From: Ectocarpus siliculosus
Lineage: Eukaryota > Sar > Phaeophyceae > Ectocarpales > Ectocarpaceae
Reading direction: 5' to 3'
NCBI GenBank assembly: GCA_000310025.1
Contig: FN649726.1
Span: forward strand, 149,317 to 213,316
Length of the DNA: 64,000 nucleotides
The stretch's first letter is position 1, and every line of letters begins with the position of its first letter. The notes under the pieces are model-generated. The model was not told where the DNA came from. It did not search any database and saw only the letters and a list, made by a program, of their open reading frames with translations. The translations under genes were made by a program, and so were the position numbers. Below are positions 46,897-56,066 of the stretch, piece after piece.

Positions 46897-49800
46897 ATGA
46901 ACGACTGGAAGGCTCCCATTGGCAGGGGCGCCGGAGGGGGCAGTAGAAACTACGGGGGTCCAAATGGCACTGCGGAGAAAGTGGACTACTCGCGGTTGCC
47001 GAACGAGGCTGGACCTGGCGATGATGGGGAGGGAGACGACTGGATACAGCGACAGATCAGAGGACACAAGGTGGGTTCGAAAGCTTCTGTGGGTTCACGG
47101 TAGATCGTAAGTCGCGTGTCTGGTAATAACGTAATGGCCAGTATCTTGACGGGGTTGTTTTGGAGTCTGCGGAGAAGGTTGATTGTAAAACAGTGTCAGG
47201 CGTTTACACCCCACCGTCATACATGTAGAGCTCGGAACATCTGCGGGAAAATACAATTACACTTGCTACGTCAACGAAAGACTTGCCCGCTCGAGGTACA
47301 AATGGCACGCGGTTCGGGAGGGATGCGTTGAAGTTTTACAGCTAGCGTTGGGGGACAGTTGCTGGACACAAAGAGTTTTTTGTCGGTTTAAACTCTAGTC
47401 TGCACACATTGATGTGGAACGACGATGCCACCCGGAACAATTGCATTGTGCCGTTTCCGCCTGCTTGGGGTAGGGCAATTTGCACACTCACAAGTTGTTT
47501 CATTGCCTGACAGCAACAATAAAGCGAATCGTCTCTTTCCGTATGCACAACGGTTAAAACTCTAAACGTGTAGGCCAAATCCTCACAGTCCAGCTATAAT
47601 ATCTGTACAACAGGCAACACTGAGTTTTCCAGTTCGATCGGATCAACACAACGCCGGGGCCAATCCAAATTTTGCTCCAAGATTTCAAACAACTCTTGCG
47701 GCTGAGAAAACATGTGCTGACCCCCCCCCGGGTCTTGTCTCCTAGCTCCCTCACCCACGGCTCTATTGATTCAGCTGCCTCTCAATGCACGAAGCACCTC
47801 CCCAAGAGGAAACACATTGTCGAGCAAGTCCTGATGGCGTCTTGCCGGTGCTGCGGTGGACTGCTGTTTCTTTGAGGGTTAGGGCCTGGTGTGCGTGCTC
47901 GCGTGCCCCCGCCACGCCTTTCTGCTCACCACGCCTCCCCTCTCTCTTGTCTTTCTCTCCTCTCCAGCAGAGAGCACAGCAAAACCGTCCGTCTCCTCTG
48001 TCGGGGTGCTGTGGAATTGTTCGCCGAGAGTATAGTTTGGCACAACACGCAAACAACCAAGCGCAAGTGACGCTTCTTCTATGAATACCTTCTTCTTGTG
48101 ACTCTAGTCCGTGTGTGTGCAAGCAAGCGAGGCAGAGCAGCAGCTGTGAACTGCTGTAACTCAAACATACGGCGCCTTCTACCATATACAACACTCCATA
48201 CCACACCCCCTGGACCGCTTTTCTAGTCTCGATTTCTCAACAGCGGAAAGAGTCACAGCGCTGAAACCGGTGGCGTTGAAGCCGTCTCGTCGAGAGCTTT
48301 GCCAAAGTGTACCGCTTCTATTATGGGCATTGTGTGCGCACCCCAGCACGTAGCAGCAGAAGCTGATGCCCACCGCCGCTAGTCGATGTGATAGCTCATG
48401 GAGCTTGTAGCAGCAGAAGCACAGCAGTACTTCATTGCCGAAGATGAGAGATGTTGTAAATACGGCGCTCAGGTGGCCAGCACAGACAGATACACCAGAC
48501 AGACGGTTGTAGTCAAGGCAGTATGCCAGCAGCATCCAAGGTACGACAAGGACAGCTAAGGTACCCAGACAGTCCGATAGATCACAGAGAGAGAGATTCC
48601 AAAGAGTAAGGTCGAGCACCGAACGACAGTGAGACAGACTACGTACAGTATATGTAGTTCCTCCGCATACGTTACGTTCCAACCGACACATGAGATATAC
48701 GTACGTCACTAGTGAACATTGACTAAGAAAGGAGATGCGAAGACATTTCCATAACACTCCCGTTCAATGAAATTTGCCTGTGATAACCTGCGAAATTTGA
48801 AAACCATTTCAGAAAAATAACTGCCAGCAACAGACTATCTGGTGAAATGAGTTTACACAAAATAACCGATAATAAAAACTGACAGATCACACCCATGTTT
48901 CAGAGTCATTAGCTCCCCGAAGTTCTTGATGAGGTCGAGTAAGAGACGAAGGCGATGCTCACTCAGGAGTTTGGTCCCGATGTCGGCGAGCTGATGATCC
49001 GTAGAAATGTAGTGAATGGTGATTGCGCCTTCCTTGACCAGTTCTCGAATATAGAGGAAACGTAAGGCGATGTGTTTCGTACGGGAACTGTATGCTTGAT
49101 TCCCGATGACGTGGAGGGTGGCCGTGCTGTCGATGTACAACGGCACTTGACCGAACTGCTGTCCGAACCCTAGCTCAGTCATCATAATGGAGCAGGAAAT
49201 CGCTTCCTTCATTGTTCATGCTACAGTCACCAGCTCCGCCTCCATGGTCGACATTGCCGTAAAGCTCTGTGGACCGGTCTTGAAGCTTATGGGGGCTTTT
49301 GCCATCATGATGATGTACGATGAAGTTGACTTGGCATTGTCCGGGTTGTTACCCCAGTTGGCATCCGAGAATGCAGGCAGCATGAAGCCTCCTCGGTTGT
49401 ACGTGATGCTAAAACCGGGTGTTCCAGCGAGATACCGCAGGTGCTTCGCAGTCGCCATGTGCGCCTTAGCTGGCTTGGAACATGGCGCGTGCTGCAAGCA
49501 TTCATTACATCAACCGAGAAATCTGAGCGGGATACACGATCGACCCGGTGATGGCCTGATACCTCTGCGTTTCCTCCTTGTTCAAGAGGGTCTCGACAGG
49601 CTGCTCCGTGGTTAGCTCCGAACCAAACCCTGGGATAGTGGTGGGCCTGCATTTCTCCATACCAAACCACGCAAGAATAGGCTTGGGGTAGTCGGCTTGA
49701 GTGATGGTGCGCGTTCCATGTTCACGATCGCGAGTGACCTACACCCCTAGCACAAGTGGCACATCTCCTAAGTCACTCATCTGGAACTGCTCCATGAACT

Positions 49801-52800
49801 TCTTCTTGATCGCTTCTATCACCTCGATGTTTCCTCCGATGACGAGAAGATCGTCCACGTAGAGGGTGAACATCACAACCGTGCTGTTGTGTTTGTAGAT
49901 GTACACGCAGGAGTCCGACTTGAGTGGCTTAAATCCCAGTTCGATGAGTTTTGGTCGATTATTTTCCACCAATTTTGGGGACGTTGGTCTAACCCGTACA
50001 AACTCTTTCCAAGCTTCATCACAAGCTTCTCTCCTTTTGCATTATTGGTTTCGAACCCAGGTGCCATCTTGACGAACACGTCTTCTTCTATGTCAGCATA
50101 CAGAGAAGCAGTCTTCACGTCAAGTTGCCGTACCTCCCAGTCCATTTCAGCTGCGGTTGCCAGTACCATCCGGACGCTTTGTAGTCTGCAGACGGGAGCG
50201 AAGGTACCACCGCAATCCTTTCCGTAAACCTGATTAGATCGATTAGCCTGGCCTTGTAAGTGTTGTCTGCCTTCACCTTGAACACCCATTACGTTTTGTC
50301 CGTGAGGAAAATCAGACTGCGGAACGAGTGTGTAGTCCTTTGATTCGTGGAGACTCTTGATCTCCCCCGAGGCCTTACTGACCCTAACNNNNNNNNNNNN
50401 NNNNNNNNNNNNNNNNNNNNNNNNNNNNNNNNNNNNNNNNNNNNNNNNNNNNNNNNNNNNNNNNNNNNNNNNNNNNNNNNNNNNNNNNNNNNNNNNNNNN
50501 NNNNNNNNNNNNNNNNNNNNNNNNNNNNNNNNNNNNNNNNNNNNNNNNNNNNNNNNNNNNNNNNNNNNNNNNNNNNNNNNNNNNNNNNNNNNNNNNNNNN
50601 NNNNNNNNNNNNNNNNNNNNNNNNNNNNNNNNNNNNNNNNNNNNNNNNNNNNNNNNNNNNNNNNNNNNNNNNNNNNNNNNNNNNNNNNNNNNNNNNNNNN
50701 NNNNNNNNNNNNNNNNNNNNNNNNNNNNNNNNNNNNNNNNNNNNNNNNNNNNNNNNNNNNNNNNNNNNNNNNNNNNNNNNNNNNNNNNNNNNNNNNNNNN
50801 NNNNNNNNNNNNNNNNNNNNNNNNNNNNNNNNNNNNNNNNNNNNNNNNNNNNNNNNNNNNNNNNNNNNNNNNNNNNNNGTCATTAGTTACCAGTCCACCC
50901 GTCTCCCCCCAACACTTTCTTGGAGACGTACTGCCATGCAAACTCGCCTGGTCCAGATAGATCCATCTTGAGAGCAAGAGATAGAAACACCCACACCCCG
51001 GTTGCCTCTCGTATATTATAGCTGAAACCCCCTGGGCCATCAGAGGCCCCTTGCTATTTCCTTCGGCTCCAACCTGGACGCACGGGTCACTGTCGGAAGC
51101 GGTGGTGAAAATTTGAGGTAGATGCGAGAACTTCTTTTGTCGGAATTCTCTCGCTTTTCCAACACCGGGACCACCATCTTAGACCGACTATTCAGACGAC
51201 TGATTTGAGACAGATGACTGCCCACGTAGGGCATCTGACCCCCTCGATGGTATGCTCCTGCCAAGGTGGCTACCATGACCGGGCGAAGCTTGTTCGGACA
51301 TCATCTCGACCAGCTGTGCGTGAGATGCCTTGAGACGCCCCTCCGCGCCCGGGTTTCCTTGGTGCAGTTCTGCGACGACGGGGAGGCCCAGCTTTTGGAC
51401 CCGTTCAAGTAAAGCTTCATTTTCTCGTCACCCACGAAGGATGCGCTTGTACCAACCACTCTAGGGTGCTTGTATCCTCAGGCAGTTTAGCCTAGACTGC
51501 TGGACAGTCAATGAGTAGCGATCGTAGTTTCAGTCGTCCCACCAGGCATGGAGAGCAGCCCCTCGGCTACGCTCTCTCCAGTCGTGCTGAAACACTTTCT
51601 GGTCTCGTGTCTTCGCATCTACTTTTGTCCCCCTTTTTCCCCGAAAACTTCATGAACGCCTTCAAACGGCACGGATTCGAAACTCCCATCGCTTGTTCAC
51701 CGGCCGGACCGTGCGTGCATATACCATCCCAATTCCTGTCAGCTGGTTGTCTCAAAACAGCGGCGACGTTTTTTTTACACCCAGCCAAGACCGCGTCTGA
51801 CCCTAACGCCGAGTATCGTCGCCAGGCGGTGAGGTGCCTCTGGGTGTGCCGTACGTCAGGAGCCTCGATTGCGGTGCTATTTCGGGCAATACGTGAAAGG
51901 CTACTGACAAGAGTTTTATGACCGTGTTGCGGGAAAGTCTGCGGGCTCCGTAAAAGCCTGGGGCGAAACCGGGCTAAGATGTTCTCGTGAAACCGAGTGC
52001 AAGTGATGTGTGTACGGCGTGCACGTTTAACTCGAACCCCGCTTTCGTCGTCTTCGCGCTCGGCTCACCCTCTACTGCCAGAGCCAAATGGAGCACCAGG
52101 ATGCACACTTGAGCGAGATTGGTCAGACGGCATCGCGTTTAGGGAACATCAGGTGCGGACTGCTGCAAGCTTAGGGATCGGCGGGAGGGGAGGGGGGGGG
52201 GGGGCATGGAGGGCTAGGTTGCACCTAAACGTTACGTCCATGAATGAACCAATTGTCAAGGTTTGACCGCCGTCATTGAGATAAACTTCGACAACGCCCA
52301 GGCGTGCAGCAGGTCTGTCCTCCACACGAGCTACGTCTACGCCCTGCCTCGCCTTCGTTAACGTATGTGGCACCCTCGATTACTGTAGCGGGCATCAAAA
52401 CGACAGTTTAAATCTACAGTCTTTCCAAGGTCGTCTCGGGACATTTGCACCGTCAAAAACGCAGCGATCCGGACGTCATCATCCATGGTGTGCCTTGTAG
52501 GGTATTGTTCGTCATATCGCGTGCTTACCCTTCAGTCTACCGGATTGATAATTTTCCCCCAAACATGGCCTTGACGACCCGCATCCCCCGCCCTCTCTTT
52601 TAAACCTTCCGTCTGAACGAGTAGCTTGGAGATATCGAAGGAATTGGATCAGCAGAACAAGATGCTGGAGAACGTGAACACGGACTTTGAGGAGGCAATA
52701 GGAGGCCTTGACGCGGTCACGAAAAAGACGCAGGAGCTCATCAAGAAGTCAGGTGAGGGCATGCTTACGTCCGCTCCAAGCAACTGCTGTGGACGCCTTT

Positions 52801-53467
52801 CCGCCAGCATGCGCCTCGACAACGCCTAGGGGTTCTAATGCTGTGATGCGCCGACGCTACATAAGTGCACCCCCGTTGCTTTGCCATTCGTGGCGCATCG
52901 CTTGCCTCCTATAATAGTGGCAACCGATACCCATACTGGTGACCCTGTGTAGATTGTAGACATCACTGGGGGGGGGGGAGTGATCCGCATTTTGCGCAGC
53001 TTGTGCTCGAGGGAACACGCGACCACGACCAGAGACCCGGGCAGTTTAACACCACGCACGACCCGGCGCTGCCTAAGTATTTAGTCGCAGAACCGATGTC
53101 GCTTCAAGTGGTCGTCACTCGGTTGTTGTGGCCGCTCGCTCGGGGTCCCGAAGTTAGCAGCGAGCACTTCTCCTGTCGTGTAGGATAGACTCCGGAGATT
53201 CGTAGTAGGACAGCGGTGGTCCCGGCTGACAAGTCAGCCGCGCCCTGGGCGAAAGAACGAGAACTTTGCTTAAGCGATCACGAACATGATGTGGGTGTAG
53301 GTATGGTTCTGAGAGATACATGTATTGTATTGTCAACCGCTCCTCCGTCCGCCCTCGCCGCGAACCCCGACGTTTTTTTGTTTCCAGGCGGGATGAGAAA
53401 TTTCCTCATCATCTTGGTCCTCATTGCCATCCTGGCCGTTCTCGTTGTCCTCGTGCTCTACACATGA
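46897..53467 (+). CDS. Short Qc-type SNARE protein
   Basis: Four exons join in phase: 46897-47070, 52082-52152, 52625-52752, 53388-53467; 150 aa. Residues 1-58 are a Gly-rich, polar N-terminus ending DDWIQRQIRGHK. The SNARE motif spans about 60-121: MEHQDAHLSEIGQTASRLGN, then ISKELDQQNKMLENVNTDFE with the central-layer glutamine in ELDQQ (91 or 92), and LDAVTKKTQELIKK. A C-terminal membrane anchor follows (FLIILVLIAILAVLVVLVL, about 130-148) with only two residues after it. The pattern is that of tail-anchored Q-SNAREs of the syntaxin-6/8/Bet1 kind; which subfamily is uncertain, as it lacks the N-terminal Habc helices. Intron 1 is 5.0 kb and holds a MITE relic, a Copia relic, a gap and an antisense coding-like segment. 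Start ATG 46897 is the first in frame. Confidence 0.85.
47071..48181. other. Left part of SNARE intron 1
   Basis: About 1.1 kb of intron with a C9 run near 47721 and no supported feature. Confidence 0.4.
48182..48325. mobile_element. Relic of the same MITE family as 18274-18490
   Basis: In the same orientation it shares TCTCGATTTCTCAACAGC, GGAAAGAGTCACAGCGC and GTCTCG.CGAGAGCT with the intact copy. Its left end (CCATATACAACACTCC, then CACACCCCCTGGACCG) is a diverged form of the inverted repeat. The right half is not recognisable. It lies in SNARE intron 1. Confidence 0.75.
48757..50388 (-). mobile_element. Degenerate Ty1/Copia LTR retrotransposon, antisense in SNARE intron 1
   Basis: Minus-strand reading gives Copia polymerase order. 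Reverse transcriptase: GGTFAPVCRLQSVRMVLATA, MDWEVRQLDVKTASLYADIE, KSLYGLDQRPQNWWK at 49970-50280, and VMFTLYVDDLLVIGG with the YVDD active site near 49850-49890. RNase H: AKHLRYLAGTPGFSITYNRG and STSSYIIMMAKAPISFKTGP near 49270-49460, ending TKHIALRFLYIRELVKEGAI and TDHQLADIGTKLL near 48950-49080. Frames change at about 49975 and between 49300 and 49740, so it is inactive. A GAACGGGAG purine tract at 48757-48765 is followed by TGTTATGG, a likely 3' LTR start reading left from 48756. The upstream part (integrase, gag) is in or beyond the gap, and no 5' LTR was found. Confidence 0.88.
50389..50878. other. Assembly gap, 490 N
   Basis: Unknown bases inside SNARE intron 1, interrupting the Copia element upstream of its reverse transcriptase domain. 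Confidence 1.
50883..51427 (-). CDS. Coding-like antisense segments of unknown identity
   Basis: Two minus-strand stretches look coding. The first (about 51188-51427) reads ENEALLERVQKLGLPVVAEL then HQGNPGAEGRLKASHAQLVE, a leucine-heptad helix resembling the end of a leucine zipper or coiled coil. It is open from an in-frame stop near 51430 to a stop at 51188. The second (50883-50966) starts at ATG 50966 behind a pyrimidine-rich CTCTCAAG acceptor, reads MDLSGPGEFAWQYVSKKVLG and stops at 50883, just before the gap. How they join is not resolved. They may be a nested gene, a gene fragment carried by the Copia element, or its gag region. No family is assigned. Confidence 0.35.
51428..52081. other. 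Right part of SNARE intron 1
   Basis: About 650 bp up to the SNARE exon 2 acceptor. A long plus-strand open frame (51511-51921) has no splice or family support. Nothing else is seen. Confidence 0.4.
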
Positions 53468-55202
53468 CGTCACGCCACGCCACGCTCTCGGCTACTCTCA
53501 CCGACGGGCGCGTGGCCCTTGTCGGAGCACTGCTGCCGATCGTTCCTAGCGTGGATAGCGCCCTTGGCCCTCTTGGGCGAAGTCAACCCCCCCCCCCCCC
53601 ATCTGGTTTGGCGTAGCGAACGCAGGGATGATGGCCAGCTTCTGGTTTATCCTTGTGAAACGTAGCCCGGGCCGGCGAAAACCCGGCATATCGCTCCGGC
53701 CCGGCGTTGTCGGGATGCGAGGTCAACGGTCTAACGACATGTGATTACATGAGTACACCCCACCTCCCTCCCGGCGGCGTCCGTCGCGTGATAAACACGA
53801 CGTTTGAAGGGGTATGCCTTGAGAGATGCGGCGAGAATGCAGCATATGCGCGCATGGCGCACAGGAACGCCAGCGGTGGGCTTGAAGCTGGTCGGCGGAT
53901 TCGACCAGGTCCTGTTTTTCTTTTGGGGGGGAGAGGTACATACCTTGGTCGAAGGTGCTTGAGTATGTAGACATGGCAAGGGGTGTGGCACGCGGCGAGA
54001 GAACGTGAAAGTAAAACGTCACGTAAAATGGCCAGTCGTTGTTACTGCTGCAGCCGCTCGTTGCCGGTTCGATCAACCCACGGGGGAAGATGGGTTAACA
54101 GGGTGTGCCTCTCTGCCCTCTCGTTGCTCAACGTCGGTATCACGAAGGGTTGGTACTTGGAAAAGACTGCGAACCGCTTGCCGGGAAAAGCAAGAGGGTG
54201 GCATTTGACGTCTCTGTAAAGGTTGTCTTCTTGAAGGGTGGGCGGGTAGGTCCGATGTGCAGCGTTTGCTACTTGTGGGGGGGGGGGGTTCCGACAGACA
54301 AAAGTAGGCGTTTTGGCGAGCTATAAGTGATCTCGCGTCCCCTTCGTGATTTTGATGTCCTTTTTGGTGTACGTTGTAATAGAAGCGATTTTGGAAACTG
54401 TAAAACTACGAGGGGGGGTGTTGGCGGTTGAAGCGGGGGGTGAGTCCGGCAGGGGCATATACCGAGCATTGTTGTGGTATTGCTTCTGTTTGCTCTGTCT
54501 GTGATGGTATGCATACGCCTGACAAAAAAAAACTGCCAGACAAGCAGTATTTAGCGTTTCGTCTTTTCGTGTATGGTACTGGCTGCCTCATGTCAACAAG
54601 TTTTGTTTGAGTCCGTCCTTTTGCAAAATAGTTCTGCAGGACAGATAACGTGTTCATGGCGTTCCTTGCGGCGATATGAAAGGGAACTTTCTGAGTTGCC
54701 TGGTGCGAAGGAACAATGGCCGTTGGCACAATTGCTGCGGGAGACTGCTGCGTTTGACGCGGAGGTTTTTCGAGGCCAACGCATTCAGTACCACTATCTG
54801 TCATCCCGTGAAGACTCTGCTGGAACTGTGTGCGGGGACACCGGTAGCCCGTAGAGCGGCGGCAAAACTCAGTACACACTAATTTTGAAAGCGTGATTCG
54901 CGCAGGCAATCTTCCCGGAGCGACCACCATGCGCCTTGATGGTCTTGGAAACACCTTGCGACATGAACGGTGACCTAGTTGTCTTCGTACCGCGCGCGGT
55001 ACCTACCTTAGTAACGTCAGAGCCGACGGTCTACCCAACAGTTTTCCGCCTTATGTACACGTACTCGCTATTCGGTGTACTTAGTTTTCTTTCCACACAT
55101 AACTACAGTATATACATCATCGCCTTGCTGCCAGCAAGAGTCCGAGGTCCTAGCTACAACCCTAGGTTCATGAGGGCTAACCGTCTCCGACCGCTGGGAC
55201 AG
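53468..55202. other. Spacer after the SNARE gene
   Basis: About 1.7 kb with C/G homopolymers (C14 near 53587, G11 near 54282). No exon with convincing splice sites was found. It holds the 3' region of the SNARE gene and perhaps the 5' part of the unidentified gene that follows. Confidence 0.4.
53703..53762 (-). repeat. Dispersed repeat, copy 2
   Basis: Reverse-complement match to 35750-35815 with shared blocks GGGATGCGAGGTCAA and ATGAGTACACC. Confidence 0.6.
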
Positions 55203-55772
55203 CACGAGATTCCGGGTTCGCCACCTCGATGGCCGGAACAACGTCTACGCCTCGGGGGGTACCGCCGTGGATGGCACCCGCGCTGCTTCCGCCGCCTCCG
55301 CCATTGCGGCCGCCTTCAAGCGCCTCGCCTGCTTGCACTGCCGTCTTCTCTTGCGGCAGGCGGCCCCGCTTTTCCTCGAGCGGCCGCTGCGCGGACCGTC
55401 CCCGGCATCACCACCACCGCCGTTTAACGTCGCCCGAATTCGCTCCCGGTTTCGCCGTCTTCGCTCCCCGCTGCGCCCCTGACGCCGCCTGTCCCACCTG
55501 CGATCACGGCGCCCGTCAATAATGCCGAGGCTTGTCCGCTTGCGACCGGAAAGGAACGAGGGCCGGACGCAGTCTATGCCGCGGATGGCGGCGCACCGTT
55601 CCGCAGAGGTTGCGCCGTCGCTGCTCTCCCCGCCGGTCTCGTCTTGGTTGCTGTCGCAACGAGAGATGGGCTCCGCGTTCGACTTTACGAGAAGGGTGCG
55701 GGGACGGGGCAGCGACGCCCTGCGGCCTTGCAGAGGGGTCGACGCTGCCTGGATGACGGCCGCGAGGTCTAA
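55203..55772 (+). CDS. Unidentified coding region with an apparent frameshift
   Basis: Not recognised. After a possible acceptor (CTGGGACAG at 55194-55202) one frame reads TRFRVRHLDGRNNVYASGGT then AAFKRLACLHCRLLLRQAAP, rich in GC-ending codons like the other genes here. Near 55425-55445 the protein-like sequence moves to another frame: a proline-rich linker (LPAAPLTPPVPPAITAPV), then GCAVAALPAGLVLVAVATRD and GLRVRLYEKG, stopping at 55770-55772. The second part resembles a beta-propeller blade, but this is a guess. An indel in the assembly, a pseudogene, or an unseen intron are all possible. Upstream exons were not found. It would be convergent with the Nudix gene. Confidence 0.4.
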
Positions 55773-56066
55773 GCCCCACAGGGAAATGACGAACTGCTTG
55801 TTGTCGGGAAGCGATTTCCGTTAGAGAAACGATGCGTGGGATCGAGTACGATGGGGGGGGGGGGGGGGGCAGGTCAAGGTTTAGCTGGTGCTAAAGAGTC
55901 GGCACGGCAAGCTCGAGCGGGTTTCCTTTAAGAGGTGTTAATCCAACGAAAACGCGCAACAGTAGTAACACTTTTGACGCCAAGCGAGAGCAGCGATGCC
56001 TAAAAGTTCAGCAACAGCAGCAATAGTAGTGTGCACGGCAGTTCGCCTCCAAAATAGCGTGGCGTA

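Noticed and set aside
48179-48757. 192-codon minus-strand open frame
   Set aside because: It spans the MITE relic and the probable Copia LTR and has no domain; the length reflects low stop density.
51511-51921. 136-codon plus-strand frame in SNARE intron 1
   Set aside because: No acceptor or donor makes it join the SNARE exons in phase, and exons 1 and 2 already join directly.
54067-54085. GGTTCGATCAACC, a possible tRNA B box
   Set aside because: Mismatch to the B-box consensus and no tRNA fold around it.
54573-54854. Plus-strand frame with a charged helix (RRYERELSELPGAKEQW)
   Set aside because: Weak codon composition, no splice partners, no family; left as spacer.
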